A stretch of DNA of 64,000 nucleotides from Psychroflexus longus (GTDB taxonomy: Bacteria; Bacteroidota; Bacteroidia; Flavobacteriales; Flavobacteriaceae), in contig NZ_JAIQZE010000011.1 in assembly GCF_020164595.1 (NCBI RefSeq), positions 48,911 to 112,910 on the forward strand, read 5' to 3'. Below are positions 1 to 7,368 of the stretch, in pieces; position 1 is the first letter of the stretch; the number at the start of each line of letters is the position of its first letter. Made by a program: the position numbers and the translations under genes. The notes under the pieces were generated by a model, which was not told the DNA's origin, did not search any database, and was given only the letters and a program-made list of their open reading frames with translations.

Positions 1-2
1 AC

Positions 3-356
3 ATCTCTTATTTGCATGTCTTCACTTTTTCAGAACGAGACAATACTCCAGCTGCTGAAATGGATGATGTGGTGCCTTTAAAAGTAAGAAAAAAACGCAG
101 CAAAATGCTAAGGGGACTTTCTGCAAAAAAAAGACGCGCTTTTTATGAAAGTCAGTTGAATTCAACTCATGAAGTTTTATTTGAAGGAGAAAATAAATCT
201 GGTTATATTCATGGTTTCACCGAAAATTATGTGAAAGTAAAAACATTCTGGAATCCAGAGCTTATAAATACAAAACATCATGTTTTTCTAAATGAAATTG
301 ATGATGATGGGCTGGTTAAAATTGATTTTGTAAATGAATGTGAGCTCGCAGAATAA
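3..356 (+). CDS. mtaB: MtaB, tRNA t6A37 methylthiotransferase, C-terminal part
   Basis: This is the 3' end of a gene cut by the window edge; the frame is open from base 3 and reads ISYLHVFTFSERDNT directly into the visible part. The YLHVFTFSERDNT segment followed by a basic stretch (KVRKKRSKMLRGLS, KKRRAFYE) and a beta-rich tail is the end of the radical-SAM domain plus the TRAM-like domain of flavobacterial MtaB. MtaB adds a methylthio group to t6A at tRNA position 37 using SAM and two iron-sulfur clusters; the cluster-binding cysteines lie outside the window. The related enzyme MiaB/RimO is less likely because the segment before the TRAM domain fits MtaB better. Confidence 0.82.
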   Translation: MSYLHVFTFSERDNTPAAEMDDVVPLKVRKKRSKMLRGLSAKKRRAFYESQLNSTHEVLFEGENKSGYIHGFTENYVKVKTFWNPELINTKHHVFLNEIDDDGLVKIDFVNECELAE

Positions 357-521
357 ATGAATTCATCAATCCAATCGCATATCTTTAGATCAAGTCCAAA
401 TAAAAAGCTAAAGTTGAAATAAATAAGGTAGACCTAAGATTCATTATTTACTTTTATTCACTAATATGATTTTAAATTGTATTTCAAAAAACTGAATATT
501 AACTAATAATAAATTTCAATT

Positions 522-1154
522 ATGGCACATTTAAGATTGGGCGATACAGCACCAGATTTTACACAACAAACTTCTGAAGGAGAAATTTCATTTCACGATT
601 GGTTAGGCGATAGTTGGGGTATTATTTATTCTCACCCTGCTGATTTCACACCAGTGTGTACCACTGAATTGGGCAGAACTGCTCAATTAAAAGATGAGTT
701 TGACAAAAGAGGTGTAAAGGTTATTGCCTTAAGTGTTGATCCAGTAAAAGATCATCACGAATGGATCAAGGACATTAACGAAACACAAAATACAAATGTA
801 AACTTTCCAATTATTGCAGACGAGGATAGAAAAGTAGCAGAGTTGTATGACATGATTCATCCTAATGCTTCAGAAAAAGCGACTGTTCGTTCTGTATTTG
901 TAATTGGACCTGATAAAAAAATCAAGTTGACATTAACTTATCCACCTTCTACAGGTAGAAATTTCAATGAATTACTTAGAGTGATCGATAGTCTTCAATT
1001 AACAGCTAACCATAAATTAGCAACTCCGGCAGATTGGAAACAAGGCGATGATGCCATCATCTCTCCTTCTGTAAGTCATGAAGAAGCGAAAAAATTATTT
1101 CCAGATTATGTAGAAGTTAAGCCTTACTTAAGAACTACTTCCTACAAAAAATAA
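522..1154 (+). CDS. 1-Cys peroxiredoxin (Prx6-type)
   Basis: A 210-residue cytosolic peroxidase that reduces hydrogen peroxide, organic peroxides or peroxynitrite. The peroxidatic site HPADFTPVCTTE places the catalytic Cys at residue 46, with Thr43 and the conserved Arg in the ATVRSVF segment. There is no second cysteine in the protein, so it belongs to the 1-Cys (Prx6) group and needs an external thiol for recycling. The long C-terminal part after residue 150 (NFNELLRVIDSLQL, then TPADWKQGDD) is typical of Prx6 dimers. The gene stands alone and is closed by a strong terminator directly after the stop codon. Confidence 0.93.
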   Translation: MAHLRLGDTAPDFTQQTSEGEISFHDWLGDSWGIIYSHPADFTPVCTTELGRTAQLKDEFDKRGVKVIALSVDPVKDHHEWIKDINETQNTNVNFPIIADEDRKVAELYDMIHPNASEKATVRSVFVIGPDKKIKLTLTYPPSTGRNFNELLRVIDSLQLTANHKLATPADWKQGDDAIISPSVSHEEAKKLFPDYVEVKPYLRTTSYKK

Positions 1155-1170
1155 ACTTGGAACACTTCAA

Positions 1171-1202
1171 AAACTCTCTATCAAAAGATAGGGAGTTTTT
1201 TT
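1171..1202 (+). terminator. Rho-independent terminator after peroxiredoxin
   Basis: An 11-bp stem (AACTCTCTATC with GATAGGGAGTT, one G-T wobble) around an AAAA loop is followed by a run of seven T. It overlaps the last codons of the opposing lipoprotein gene, so it may work in both directions. Confidence 0.85.
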
Positions 1203-1761
1203 ATTCAATCAAGTTTCCCTCCTTATCTATATGAATGCCCTTGTATAAACGATCGTAGGTGTAGGATTCCCAAAAATAAGTTTCTTCAACTGCATTAAAA
1301 ATTCTGGAAATTTTCTCCTCAAATCGTTCCAAAATGAAATTGTCATCATTTCCCATGACGACGCGTTCAAAATTATTTTCTTTAGTAAATGCAGTCAATG
1401 GAATACCAATAAAATAGCGGTTGCTCGATAGATAGAACGCTCCGTTCTTTAATTCACCTGAAAAGGTTTTTTTAAAAACGAATCCTTCACTTTCGTAGCT
1501 GAGTTGTAAAGTCTCATCATCAATAAATTTTAAGTTGACGAAAGTGATGGACAGTGGTATTTTGATATCAAAAAATTCGTCAATTCCTTTAAGAGATGCA
1601 GACATGGAAGGACTGTCGTAGGAGTTGATCAGGTAGTAGCCCTCCATAAGACTCAGTTGACCCTCATAGATTTTCACAGATTCCTCAGGAAGTTTTCGGG
1701 ATCCGCAAGATTGAAGTAAAACCAAAGTGGTAAAAAAAAGGAGGTATTTGATGATTTTCAT
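1201..1761 (-). CDS. Putative lipoprotein of unknown function
   Basis: A 186-residue protein with an N-terminal lipoprotein signal: a basic start (MKIIKY), a hydrophobic stretch and the lipobox-like LLQSC, giving lipidation at Cys19. I chose the ATG at 1761 because the frame extension upstream adds 17 residues that bury the signal peptide. The mature part is mixed alpha/beta without a motif I recognise; it holds several aromatic-rich beta segments (for example FIDDETLQLSYESEGF). It is probably anchored in the outer or inner membrane. The gene is monocistronic and converges on the peroxiredoxin gene. No function is proposed. Confidence 0.7.
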   Translation of the reverse strand: MKIIKYLLFFTTLVLLQSCGSRKLPEESVKIYEGQLSLMEGYYLINSYDSPSMSASLKGIDEFFDIKIPLSITFVNLKFIDDETLQLSYESEGFVFKKTFSGELKNGAFYLSSNRYFIGIPLTAFTKENNFERVVMGNDDNFILERFEEKISRIFNAVEETYFWESYTYDRLYKGIHIDKEGNLIE

Positions 1762-1864
1762 TGAATGAATAGTTTTGACCAAATTATGATAATATGAAAA
1801 GAATTGCGTCAAAATCTTCCTTATTTATTTTTTTGCAAGAATAATTTTGAATTTAATTTTAAGC

Positions 1865-1872
1865 TACATTTG
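1865..1872 (+). promoter_or_regulatory. Candidate -7 element of the amidoligase operon
   Basis: TACATTTG matches the Bacteroidota -7 consensus TAnnTTTG and lies 20 nt before the ATG of the first operon gene. The nearest TTTG upstream (1846-1849) is 15 nt away, shorter than the usual spacing, so the -33 half is weak. Confidence 0.5.
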
Positions 1873-1892
1873 ATAGGTTATTTAATTCATTA

Positions 1893-3353
1893 ATGAACAA
1901 ACTTATTGTGGTTAGCCAACCCGAAAAATGGCCTATAATAATGGATCATACGTCTATTATAACTTCACAAGATTATTTGACAAATCCCAAATACGCAGAA
2001 TTAAAAAATGTAAGGGTTTTCAATTTGAGTGACAAATACAATTACCAATCCAAAGGATACTATGTTTCCCTGCTGGCGGAAGCTCGCGGACATACGTCTA
2101 TTCCTAACATTAGTAACCTGGTAGATCTTGGAGAAAAAAAACTGGTCAAAATCGTTTCTGAAGATTTTGAGGAAGAAATTCAGAAGAGTTTGAAATTGAT
2201 TAAGTCTCAGGAATTTACTTTAAGCATTTACTTCGGACAAAATGTCGCTCAGAAATACCGAGAATTAAGCAGCTTAATATTCAGACATTTTCAGATTCCA
2301 TTTTTAAGAGTGATTTTTAAACATACCACAAAATGGAATATTAAGTCTATTAAAGCCATTTCCCTAACAGAAATTCCAACTGATCATTTGGAGAGTATGC
2401 ATTATTTTGCTTCAGAATTTTTTTCTAAAAAAAGATACGATAGTCCAAAAGCGAATAAAGCTGAGTACGATTTGGCAATTTTGGTTCAAAATAATGATCC
2501 TGCGCCACCAAGCAATCCAAAAGCCATTAAAAAATTTACAGACTTGGCTGAGAAAATGAATTTTTACGTTGAAATTATTTCACCTAAAGATTTACACCGT
2601 CTTTCATCTTTTGATGCCTTGTTCATCAGACAAAGTACTGAAGTAAATAATGAAGCCTATGCTTTTGCTAGAAAAGCCCAGCAAGATGGTTTAGCGATTG
2701 TCGATTATCCTGATGCGATATTGAAATGTTGCAATAAAGTTTTTATGGCGGAAGCACTCCACAAGAATGGGGTTCCAACACCAAAAACCATGATCATTCA
2801 TAAAGACAATACACATGAAGTTTTAAAAGTTACAGGACTTCCATGTGTTCTAAAGTCTCCGGATTCTACCTTTTCTTTTGGAGTGAAAAAAGCAAAAACT
2901 AAAGAAGAATTTGAATCTCTCACTACCGAGATGTTTAAAACTTCCGATCTCATCATTGCCCAGGAGTTTACTTATTCTGAATATGACTGGAGAATAGGAA
3001 TTTTAGATAACAAGCCCTTTTATGCGTGCCGTTATTTTATGGCCAAAGGACACTGGCAAATCTACAATTGGTCAGCCGACAAAAAAGATGACCAAGATGG
3101 AAATGCAGATTGCTTTGCTGTAGAAGATGTTCCAGAACAAGTGATGAAGGCAGCCTTAAAATCAGCAAAAATAATGGGGAAAGGTTTGTATGGGATTGAT
3201 GTCAAAGTAGTCAATGGAAAGGCTTTGGTCATTGAAATTAATGACAATCCAAATATTGATTTTGGAGTGGAAGATGGGCTATACGGCGATGCTGTTTACA
3301 CTACTATTCTTCAGGCCTTTAAAAATCGCCTTAATTCTAAACAAGACTCATGA
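1893..3353 (+). CDS. RimK-like ATP-grasp amidoligase with RLAN N-terminal domain
   Basis: A 486-residue ATP-grasp ligase, expected to join a carboxylate to an amine through an acylphosphate. The first 150 or so residues resemble the RLAN (RimK-like ATP-grasp N-terminal) domain, and residues about 200-480 form the pre-ATP-grasp and ATP-grasp region. Seen motifs are the nucleotide-binding segment KVFMAEALHKNGVPTPK, the EYDWRIGIL strand, and the metal-binding VIEINDNPNID near residue 446. It is longer than RimK (about 300 residues) and is not the ribosomal S6 modifier. Its stop overlaps the next start by ATGA, so it is translationally coupled to the glutamate-cysteine-ligase-like gene. Substrate unknown; a small peptide or amino acid conjugate is inferred. 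Confidence 0.85.
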   Translation: MNKLIVVSQPEKWPIIMDHTSIITSQDYLTNPKYAELKNVRVFNLSDKYNYQSKGYYVSLLAEARGHTSIPNISNLVDLGEKKLVKIVSEDFEEEIQKSLKLIKSQEFTLSIYFGQNVAQKYRELSSLIFRHFQIPFLRVIFKHTTKWNIKSIKAISLTEIPTDHLESMHYFASEFFSKKRYDSPKANKAEYDLAILVQNNDPAPPSNPKAIKKFTDLAEKMNFYVEIISPKDLHRLSSFDALFIRQSTEVNNEAYAFARKAQQDGLAIVDYPDAILKCCNKVFMAEALHKNGVPTPKTMIIHKDNTHEVLKVTGLPCVLKSPDSTFSFGVKKAKTKEEFESLTTEMFKTSDLIIAQEFTYSEYDWRIGILDNKPFYACRYFMAKGHWQIYNWSADKKDDQDGNADCFAVEDVPEQVMKAALKSAKIMGKGLYGIDVKVVNGKALVIEINDNPNIDFGVEDGLYGDAVYTTILQAFKNRLNSKQDS

Positions 3354-4573
3354 AATACCATCTTTTTGAAGTTTTCGGGATCGAATTAGAATATATGCTC
3401 GTTAAGGCTATGACTGGCAAAGTTCATCCCTCTGTAGATAAATTGATGAAATTGAAAACTGGTGAAATTGTTTTAGATGTGGATAACGGTCCAATTGAAT
3501 GGAGTAATGAACTTGCCGCTCATGTGGTTGAATTGAAAACCAACGGTCCTGCCAAAAGCCTGGATACTTTAGATATGAAATTTCACGAAAACATCCTTGA
3601 AATAAATAATTTACTCAAAGGCGTTAATCTTCGCTTATGGCCAACAGCTTCACATCCATTGATGAATCCAGAATTGGAGATGAAATTATGGCAACATTCC
3701 TATAGCGAAGTCTATGCCCTTTACAACAGAATTTTTGATTGCAAAGGTCACGGTTGGTCCAATGTACAAAGTATGCACATCAATTTACCCTTTTGCGATG
3801 ACTCCGAATTTGAAAAGTTACACGCTGCTATACGGATTTTACTACCTATTTTACCGGCATTGAGTGCAAGTTCACCAATTCTGGATGGTCAAACAACAGG
3901 TGATCTAGATTCCAGGATGAGGTTGTATTTAACCAATCAAAAGCAAATACCTGAAATGACAGGGAAAGTGATTCCTGAACAAGTGTTTAGCCAAAAAGAA
4001 TATCAGGAAAAAATCTTCGACCCTATTAATTCTGCAATTGCTCCATTTGATAAGGACCAAATTTTAGAACATCATTTTTTAAATTCAAGAGGAGCTATTG
4101 CCAGGTTTGATAGAAACGCAATAGAGATTCGAGTTCTGGATATACAAGAATGCCCTCTGGCAGATGTTGCTATCGCTAGTTTTATTGTCGAAATTTTAAA
4201 GGATTTTGTAAATGAAACCTATTCAAATTTGAAGGATCAAAAATCATGGTATGAAGATATTCTTTTTGAAATTTTGAATCAAAGTATCGAACATGCAGAA
4301 GAAGCTGTAATTCATAATAAATCCTATTTGAAACTTTTTGGAATTGAAGCTGAATCGATGGCTGTAAAAGATATTTATAAGCATTTATTTGAAAAGGTGT
4401 CCTCTAGATTGAATAAAAGACATTCTGAAGCTATTGAACAAATTTTAGTTCATGGTAGTTTGTCCACACGAATTCTAAAAGCAATAAATAATGATTTTTC
4501 TGAAGTTAATATTCTGAAGGTTTATCAAAAGCTTGGAAATAGTCTATCCAAAAATGAATTATTCCTGCCGTGA
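3350..4573 (+). CDS. Glutamate-cysteine ligase-like (GCS2) amidoligase
   Basis: A 407-residue member of the COOH-NH2 ligases with a glutamine-synthetase-like fold. The N-terminal FGIELEYMLV strand is the typical metal-binding start of GCS2 enzymes, and the later GAIARFDRNAIEIRVLDIQE segment gives the second metal/ATP site. It is expected to make a gamma-glutamyl-type or similar amide bond. The start overlaps the stop of the ATP-grasp gene (ATGA) and its stop overlaps the GTG start of the next gene (GTGA), so all three are coupled. Its place beside a second ligase suggests successive additions to one product rather than glutathione synthesis, since no GshB-like protein is seen. Substrate unknown. 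Confidence 0.83.
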   Translation: MKYHLFEVFGIELEYMLVKAMTGKVHPSVDKLMKLKTGEIVLDVDNGPIEWSNELAAHVVELKTNGPAKSLDTLDMKFHENILEINNLLKGVNLRLWPTASHPLMNPELEMKLWQHSYSEVYALYNRIFDCKGHGWSNVQSMHINLPFCDDSEFEKLHAAIRILLPILPALSASSPILDGQTTGDLDSRMRLYLTNQKQIPEMTGKVIPEQVFSQKEYQEKIFDPINSAIAPFDKDQILEHHFLNSRGAIARFDRNAIEIRVLDIQECPLADVAIASFIVEILKDFVNETYSNLKDQKSWYEDILFEILNQSIEHAEEAVIHNKSYLKLFGIEAESMAVKDIYKHLFEKVSSRLNKRHSEAIEQILVHGSLSTRILKAINNDFSEVNILKVYQKLGNSLSKNELFLP

Positions 4574-5250
4574 AATTAATACTGACTTGTGAGCATGCGA
4601 GTAATTTGTTGCCGAAACAATACGAATATTTATTTATAGACCATAAAAACCGATTGGAAACGCATGAAGGTTATGATGTAGGTGCTTTTGAAGTTTATGA
4701 ATCTCTACAGCATATAGCTGATTATTCTTTACATTACCAATGGAGCAGGCTTTTGATAGAAGTTAACAGGTCTTTGCATCATCCCAAATTATTTTCAAGC
4801 ATCTCACAAAATCTTGATAAAGCAGAAAAAAACCGCTTAATTATCGACTATTATCAAGCTTATCGGTATCAAATTCAGAAGAAAATAGAAGAAAGCCTCA
4901 TCAAAGGTGAATGCGTACTTCATCTATCTATTCACACTTTTACACCAATTTTGAACGGAAACGTTCGCGAAGCGGATCTTGGTATTTTATACGATCCAAG
5001 ACGAAAAGCTGATAAAGACTTTGCAAACAAATTTCGAAAAAAAATGAGCTTACAAATGCCTGAATTCAGAATTAGAATGAATTACCCCTACAAGGGAAAA
5101 TCTGATGGATTTACGACGAGTCTAAGAAAGATATTCCCCAATAATTATACAGGAATTGAGCTGGAAATTAATCAAAGCCACACTAAAGATTCTATTAAAA
5201 TAGCTAAGATTAATGCAGATTTTCAAAAGTGTTTGAGAAAACTACTTTAG
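4570..5250 (+). CDS. N-formylglutamate amidohydrolase family protein
   Basis: A 226-residue zinc hydrolase of the N-formylglutamate amidohydrolase family, recognised by the N-terminal LILTCEHASNLLP, the EVNRSLHHPKLF segment and the HLSIHTFTP strand. The start is GTG at 4570, which overlaps the stop of the preceding gene (GTGA). No histidine-degradation (hut) genes are nearby, so the usual role in histidine breakdown is unlikely. In this operon with two amidoligases it more likely removes an N-terminal or side-chain acyl group, or cleaves the peptide product. This last point is inference from context. Confidence 0.82.
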   Translation: MKLILTCEHASNLLPKQYEYLFIDHKNRLETHEGYDVGAFEVYESLQHIADYSLHYQWSRLLIEVNRSLHHPKLFSSISQNLDKAEKNRLIIDYYQAYRYQIQKKIEESLIKGECVLHLSIHTFTPILNGNVREADLGILYDPRRKADKDFANKFRKKMSLQMPEFRIRMNYPYKGKSDGFTTSLRKIFPNNYTGIELEINQSHTKDSIKIAKINADFQKCLRKLL

Positions 5251-5352
5251 TTATGAACTAATATTTTGGACATGTAAGACATAAAGCTTTTATGTGACTA
5301 GTAACATTAAAAATCGTTTTTGTAATTTAGCAAATCATAAATATGATAGTTA

Positions 5353-5529
5353 ATGAATAAAAATACAGTTTTAGCGTGGGCAACCTTTATTATGGTAATT
5401 GTAGGTTTAGGACTTATTGCTTTAGGCGCTTTTAGATATAATGAGATAGCCGGTTGGGGTTTTGCTTCTGTTGGTATCGGTTTTTTTGCAATAGCTTGGG
5501 TGTTTAATGCCCTAAAAGGAAGAGTATAA
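5353..5529 (+). CDS. Small CAL67264-type membrane protein
   Basis: A 58-residue protein starting MNKNTVLAWATF and ending NALKGRV. Two hydrophobic helices (about residues 6-26 and 34-52) are separated by the short FRYNEIAGWG loop, so it is a two-span inner-membrane protein. It matches my memory of the CAL67264 family named after a Gramella protein; its role is not known. Codon use is normal, an ATG is present, and the stop lies 16 nt before the ettA start, so the two are probably co-transcribed. Confidence 0.75.
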   Translation: MNKNTVLAWATFIMVIVGLGLIALGAFRYNEIAGWGFASVGIGFFAIAWVFNALKGRV

Positions 5530-5545
5530 ATAAAAATTAAAATTA

Positions 5546-7237
5546 ATGGCAGACGATAAAAAAGTGATTTTCTCCATGTCGGGAGTATCCAAAACTTACC
5601 CTGGAGAAGATAAACCAGTTCTTAAAAATATATACTTAAGCTTTTTTTATGGAGCTAAAATAGGAATTCTTGGGCTCAACGGTTCTGGTAAATCTACCTT
5701 GATGAAAATCATTGCTGGGATAGAAAAGAACTATCGAGGCGATGTTGTTTTTTCTCAAGATTACACTGTAGGTTATTTAGAACAGGAACCAGAATTGGAT
5801 CCTGAGAAAACTGTATTAGATGTAGTGAAAGAAGGCGTTGCTGACGTGGTAGCCATTCTGGATGAATACAACAAAATTAATGATGATTTTGGTTTACCAG
5901 AAGTTTACGAAGATGCAGATAAAATGCAAAAACTTATGGATCGTCAGGCCAAACTTCAAGATAAAATTGATGCTACAAATGCCTGGGAGCTAGACAATAA
6001 GCTGGAAGTTGCGATGGACGCACTGAGAACACCGCCGTCCGACCAAAAAATTGAAAATCTTTCTGGTGGTGAAAGACGTAGAGTAGCACTTTGTCGATTA
6101 TTACTTCAGGAGCCCGATGTGCTCTTACTCGATGAACCTACCAACCACTTGGATGCAGAATCTGTGCATTGGCTCGAACATCACTTATCACAATATAAAG
6201 GAACTGTCATTGCCGTCACTCACGATAGATATTTCTTGGATAACGTAGCAGGCTGGATTTTAGAACTGGATAGAGGTGAAGGAATTCCTTGGAAAGGAAA
6301 CTATTCGTCTTGGTTAGACCAAAAGTCTAAGCGTATGGCTCAGGAACAAAAACAAGCTAGCAAGCGTCAAAAGACTTTAGAACGCGAACTGGAATGGGTG
6401 AAGATGGCTCCAAAAGGCAGACAATCCAAACAAAAAGCCCGACTTAATAATTATGATAAATTGATGAGTCAGGATCAAGATAAACTTGATGAAAAACTCG
6501 AAATCTATATCCCCAATGGTCCACGTTTGGGAACCAATGTGATAGATGCTAAAGGAGTAAGCAAAGCATTTGATGACAAGTTGCTTTATGAAAATTTGGA
6601 TTTTAAATTGCCACAGGCAGGAATTGTTGGTGTCATAGGTCCAAACGGAGCTGGTAAAACCACCATTTTCAAAATGATTATGGGTGAAATTCAACCTGAT
6701 AAAGGCGAATTTATTGTAGGAGAGACTGCTAAAATCGCTTATGTTGACCAGGCGCATTCCAATATTGATCCAAATAAATCAATTTGGGAGAACTTCAGTG
6801 AAGGCCAGGATTTAGTGATGATGGGAGGCAAAAAAGTAAATTCCAGGGCGTATTTGAGCCGTTTCAATTTTAATGGAAGTGAACAAAACAAGAAAGTTGA
6901 TAAGCTTTCCGGAGGAGAGCGAAACAGACTTCATCTTGCTATGACGTTAAAGGAAGAAGGAAACGTTTTGTTACTTGATGAGCCAACCAACGATTTGGAT
7001 GTGAACACATTGAGAGCTTTGGAAGAAGGATTGGAAAATTTTGCGGGATGTGCTGTTGTGATTTCCCACGACAGATGGTTTTTAGACAGAATTTGTACTC
7101 ACATATTGGCTTTTGAAGGAAATTCTGAAGTTTATTTCTTTGAAGGTAGCTTTAGTGATTATGAAGAAAACAAGAAAAAACGATTAGGTGGTGATACCAT
7201 GCCAAAACGAATTAAGTATAAAAAACTGGTTCGATAG
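5546..7237 (+). CDS. ettA: EttA, energy-dependent translational throttle ABC-F protein
   Basis: A 563-residue soluble ABC-F ATPase that binds the ribosomal E site and tunes initiation according to ATP/ADP. It has two nucleotide-binding domains and no membrane domain. Walker A motifs are GLNGSGKS at residue 43 and GPNGAGKT near 365; signature motifs are LSGGERRR near 171 and LSGGERNR near 453; both Walker B segments read LLLDEPTN. The linker between them carries the charged KQKARLNNYDKL region, and the arm insertion in domain 1 is present. The length is close to that of E. coli EttA (555). The small membrane-protein gene lies just upstream and a terminator follows. Confidence 0.95.
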   Translation: MADDKKVIFSMSGVSKTYPGEDKPVLKNIYLSFFYGAKIGILGLNGSGKSTLMKIIAGIEKNYRGDVVFSQDYTVGYLEQEPELDPEKTVLDVVKEGVADVVAILDEYNKINDDFGLPEVYEDADKMQKLMDRQAKLQDKIDATNAWELDNKLEVAMDALRTPPSDQKIENLSGGERRRVALCRLLLQEPDVLLLDEPTNHLDAESVHWLEHHLSQYKGTVIAVTHDRYFLDNVAGWILELDRGEGIPWKGNYSSWLDQKSKRMAQEQKQASKRQKTLERELEWVKMAPKGRQSKQKARLNNYDKLMSQDQDKLDEKLEIYIPNGPRLGTNVIDAKGVSKAFDDKLLYENLDFKLPQAGIVGVIGPNGAGKTTIFKMIMGEIQPDKGEFIVGETAKIAYVDQAHSNIDPNKSIWENFSEGQDLVMMGGKKVNSRAYLSRFNFNGSEQNKKVDKLSGGERNRLHLAMTLKEEGNVLLLDEPTNDLDVNTLRALEEGLENFAGCAVVISHDRWFLDRICTHILAFEGNSEVYFFEGSFSDYEENKKKRLGGDTMPKRIKYKKLVR

Positions 7238-7261
7238 ATCAAAATTTTTGATTTAAAATTA

Positions 7262-7297
7262 AAACTCTGTTGCTTTTTCAGCTTCAGAGTTTTTTTA
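7262..7297 (+). terminator. Terminator after ettA
   Basis: Stem AAACTCTG paired with CAGAGTTT, a 15-nt loop and a T tract, 24 nt after the ettA stop codon. Confidence 0.75.
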
Positions 7298-7344
7298 TTA
7301 ATCATAAGTTAACTTGAGAACACTTATTTGATAAATTTATACCT

Positions 7345-7352
7345 TATTTTTG
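7345..7352 (+). promoter_or_regulatory. Candidate -7 element for the secreted nuclease gene
   Basis: TATTTTTG fits TAnnTTTG and lies 16 nt before the chosen ATG at 7369. A TTTG at 7327-7330 is only 14 nt upstream, so the -33 match is poor. Confidence 0.45.
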
Positions 7353-7368
7353 CCAAAATTTGATAAAA

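Noticed and set aside
6377..6757. Long open frame opposite ettA on the minus strand
   Set aside because: It is fully antisense to a strongly conserved gene, has no family resemblance and an unlikely residue composition.
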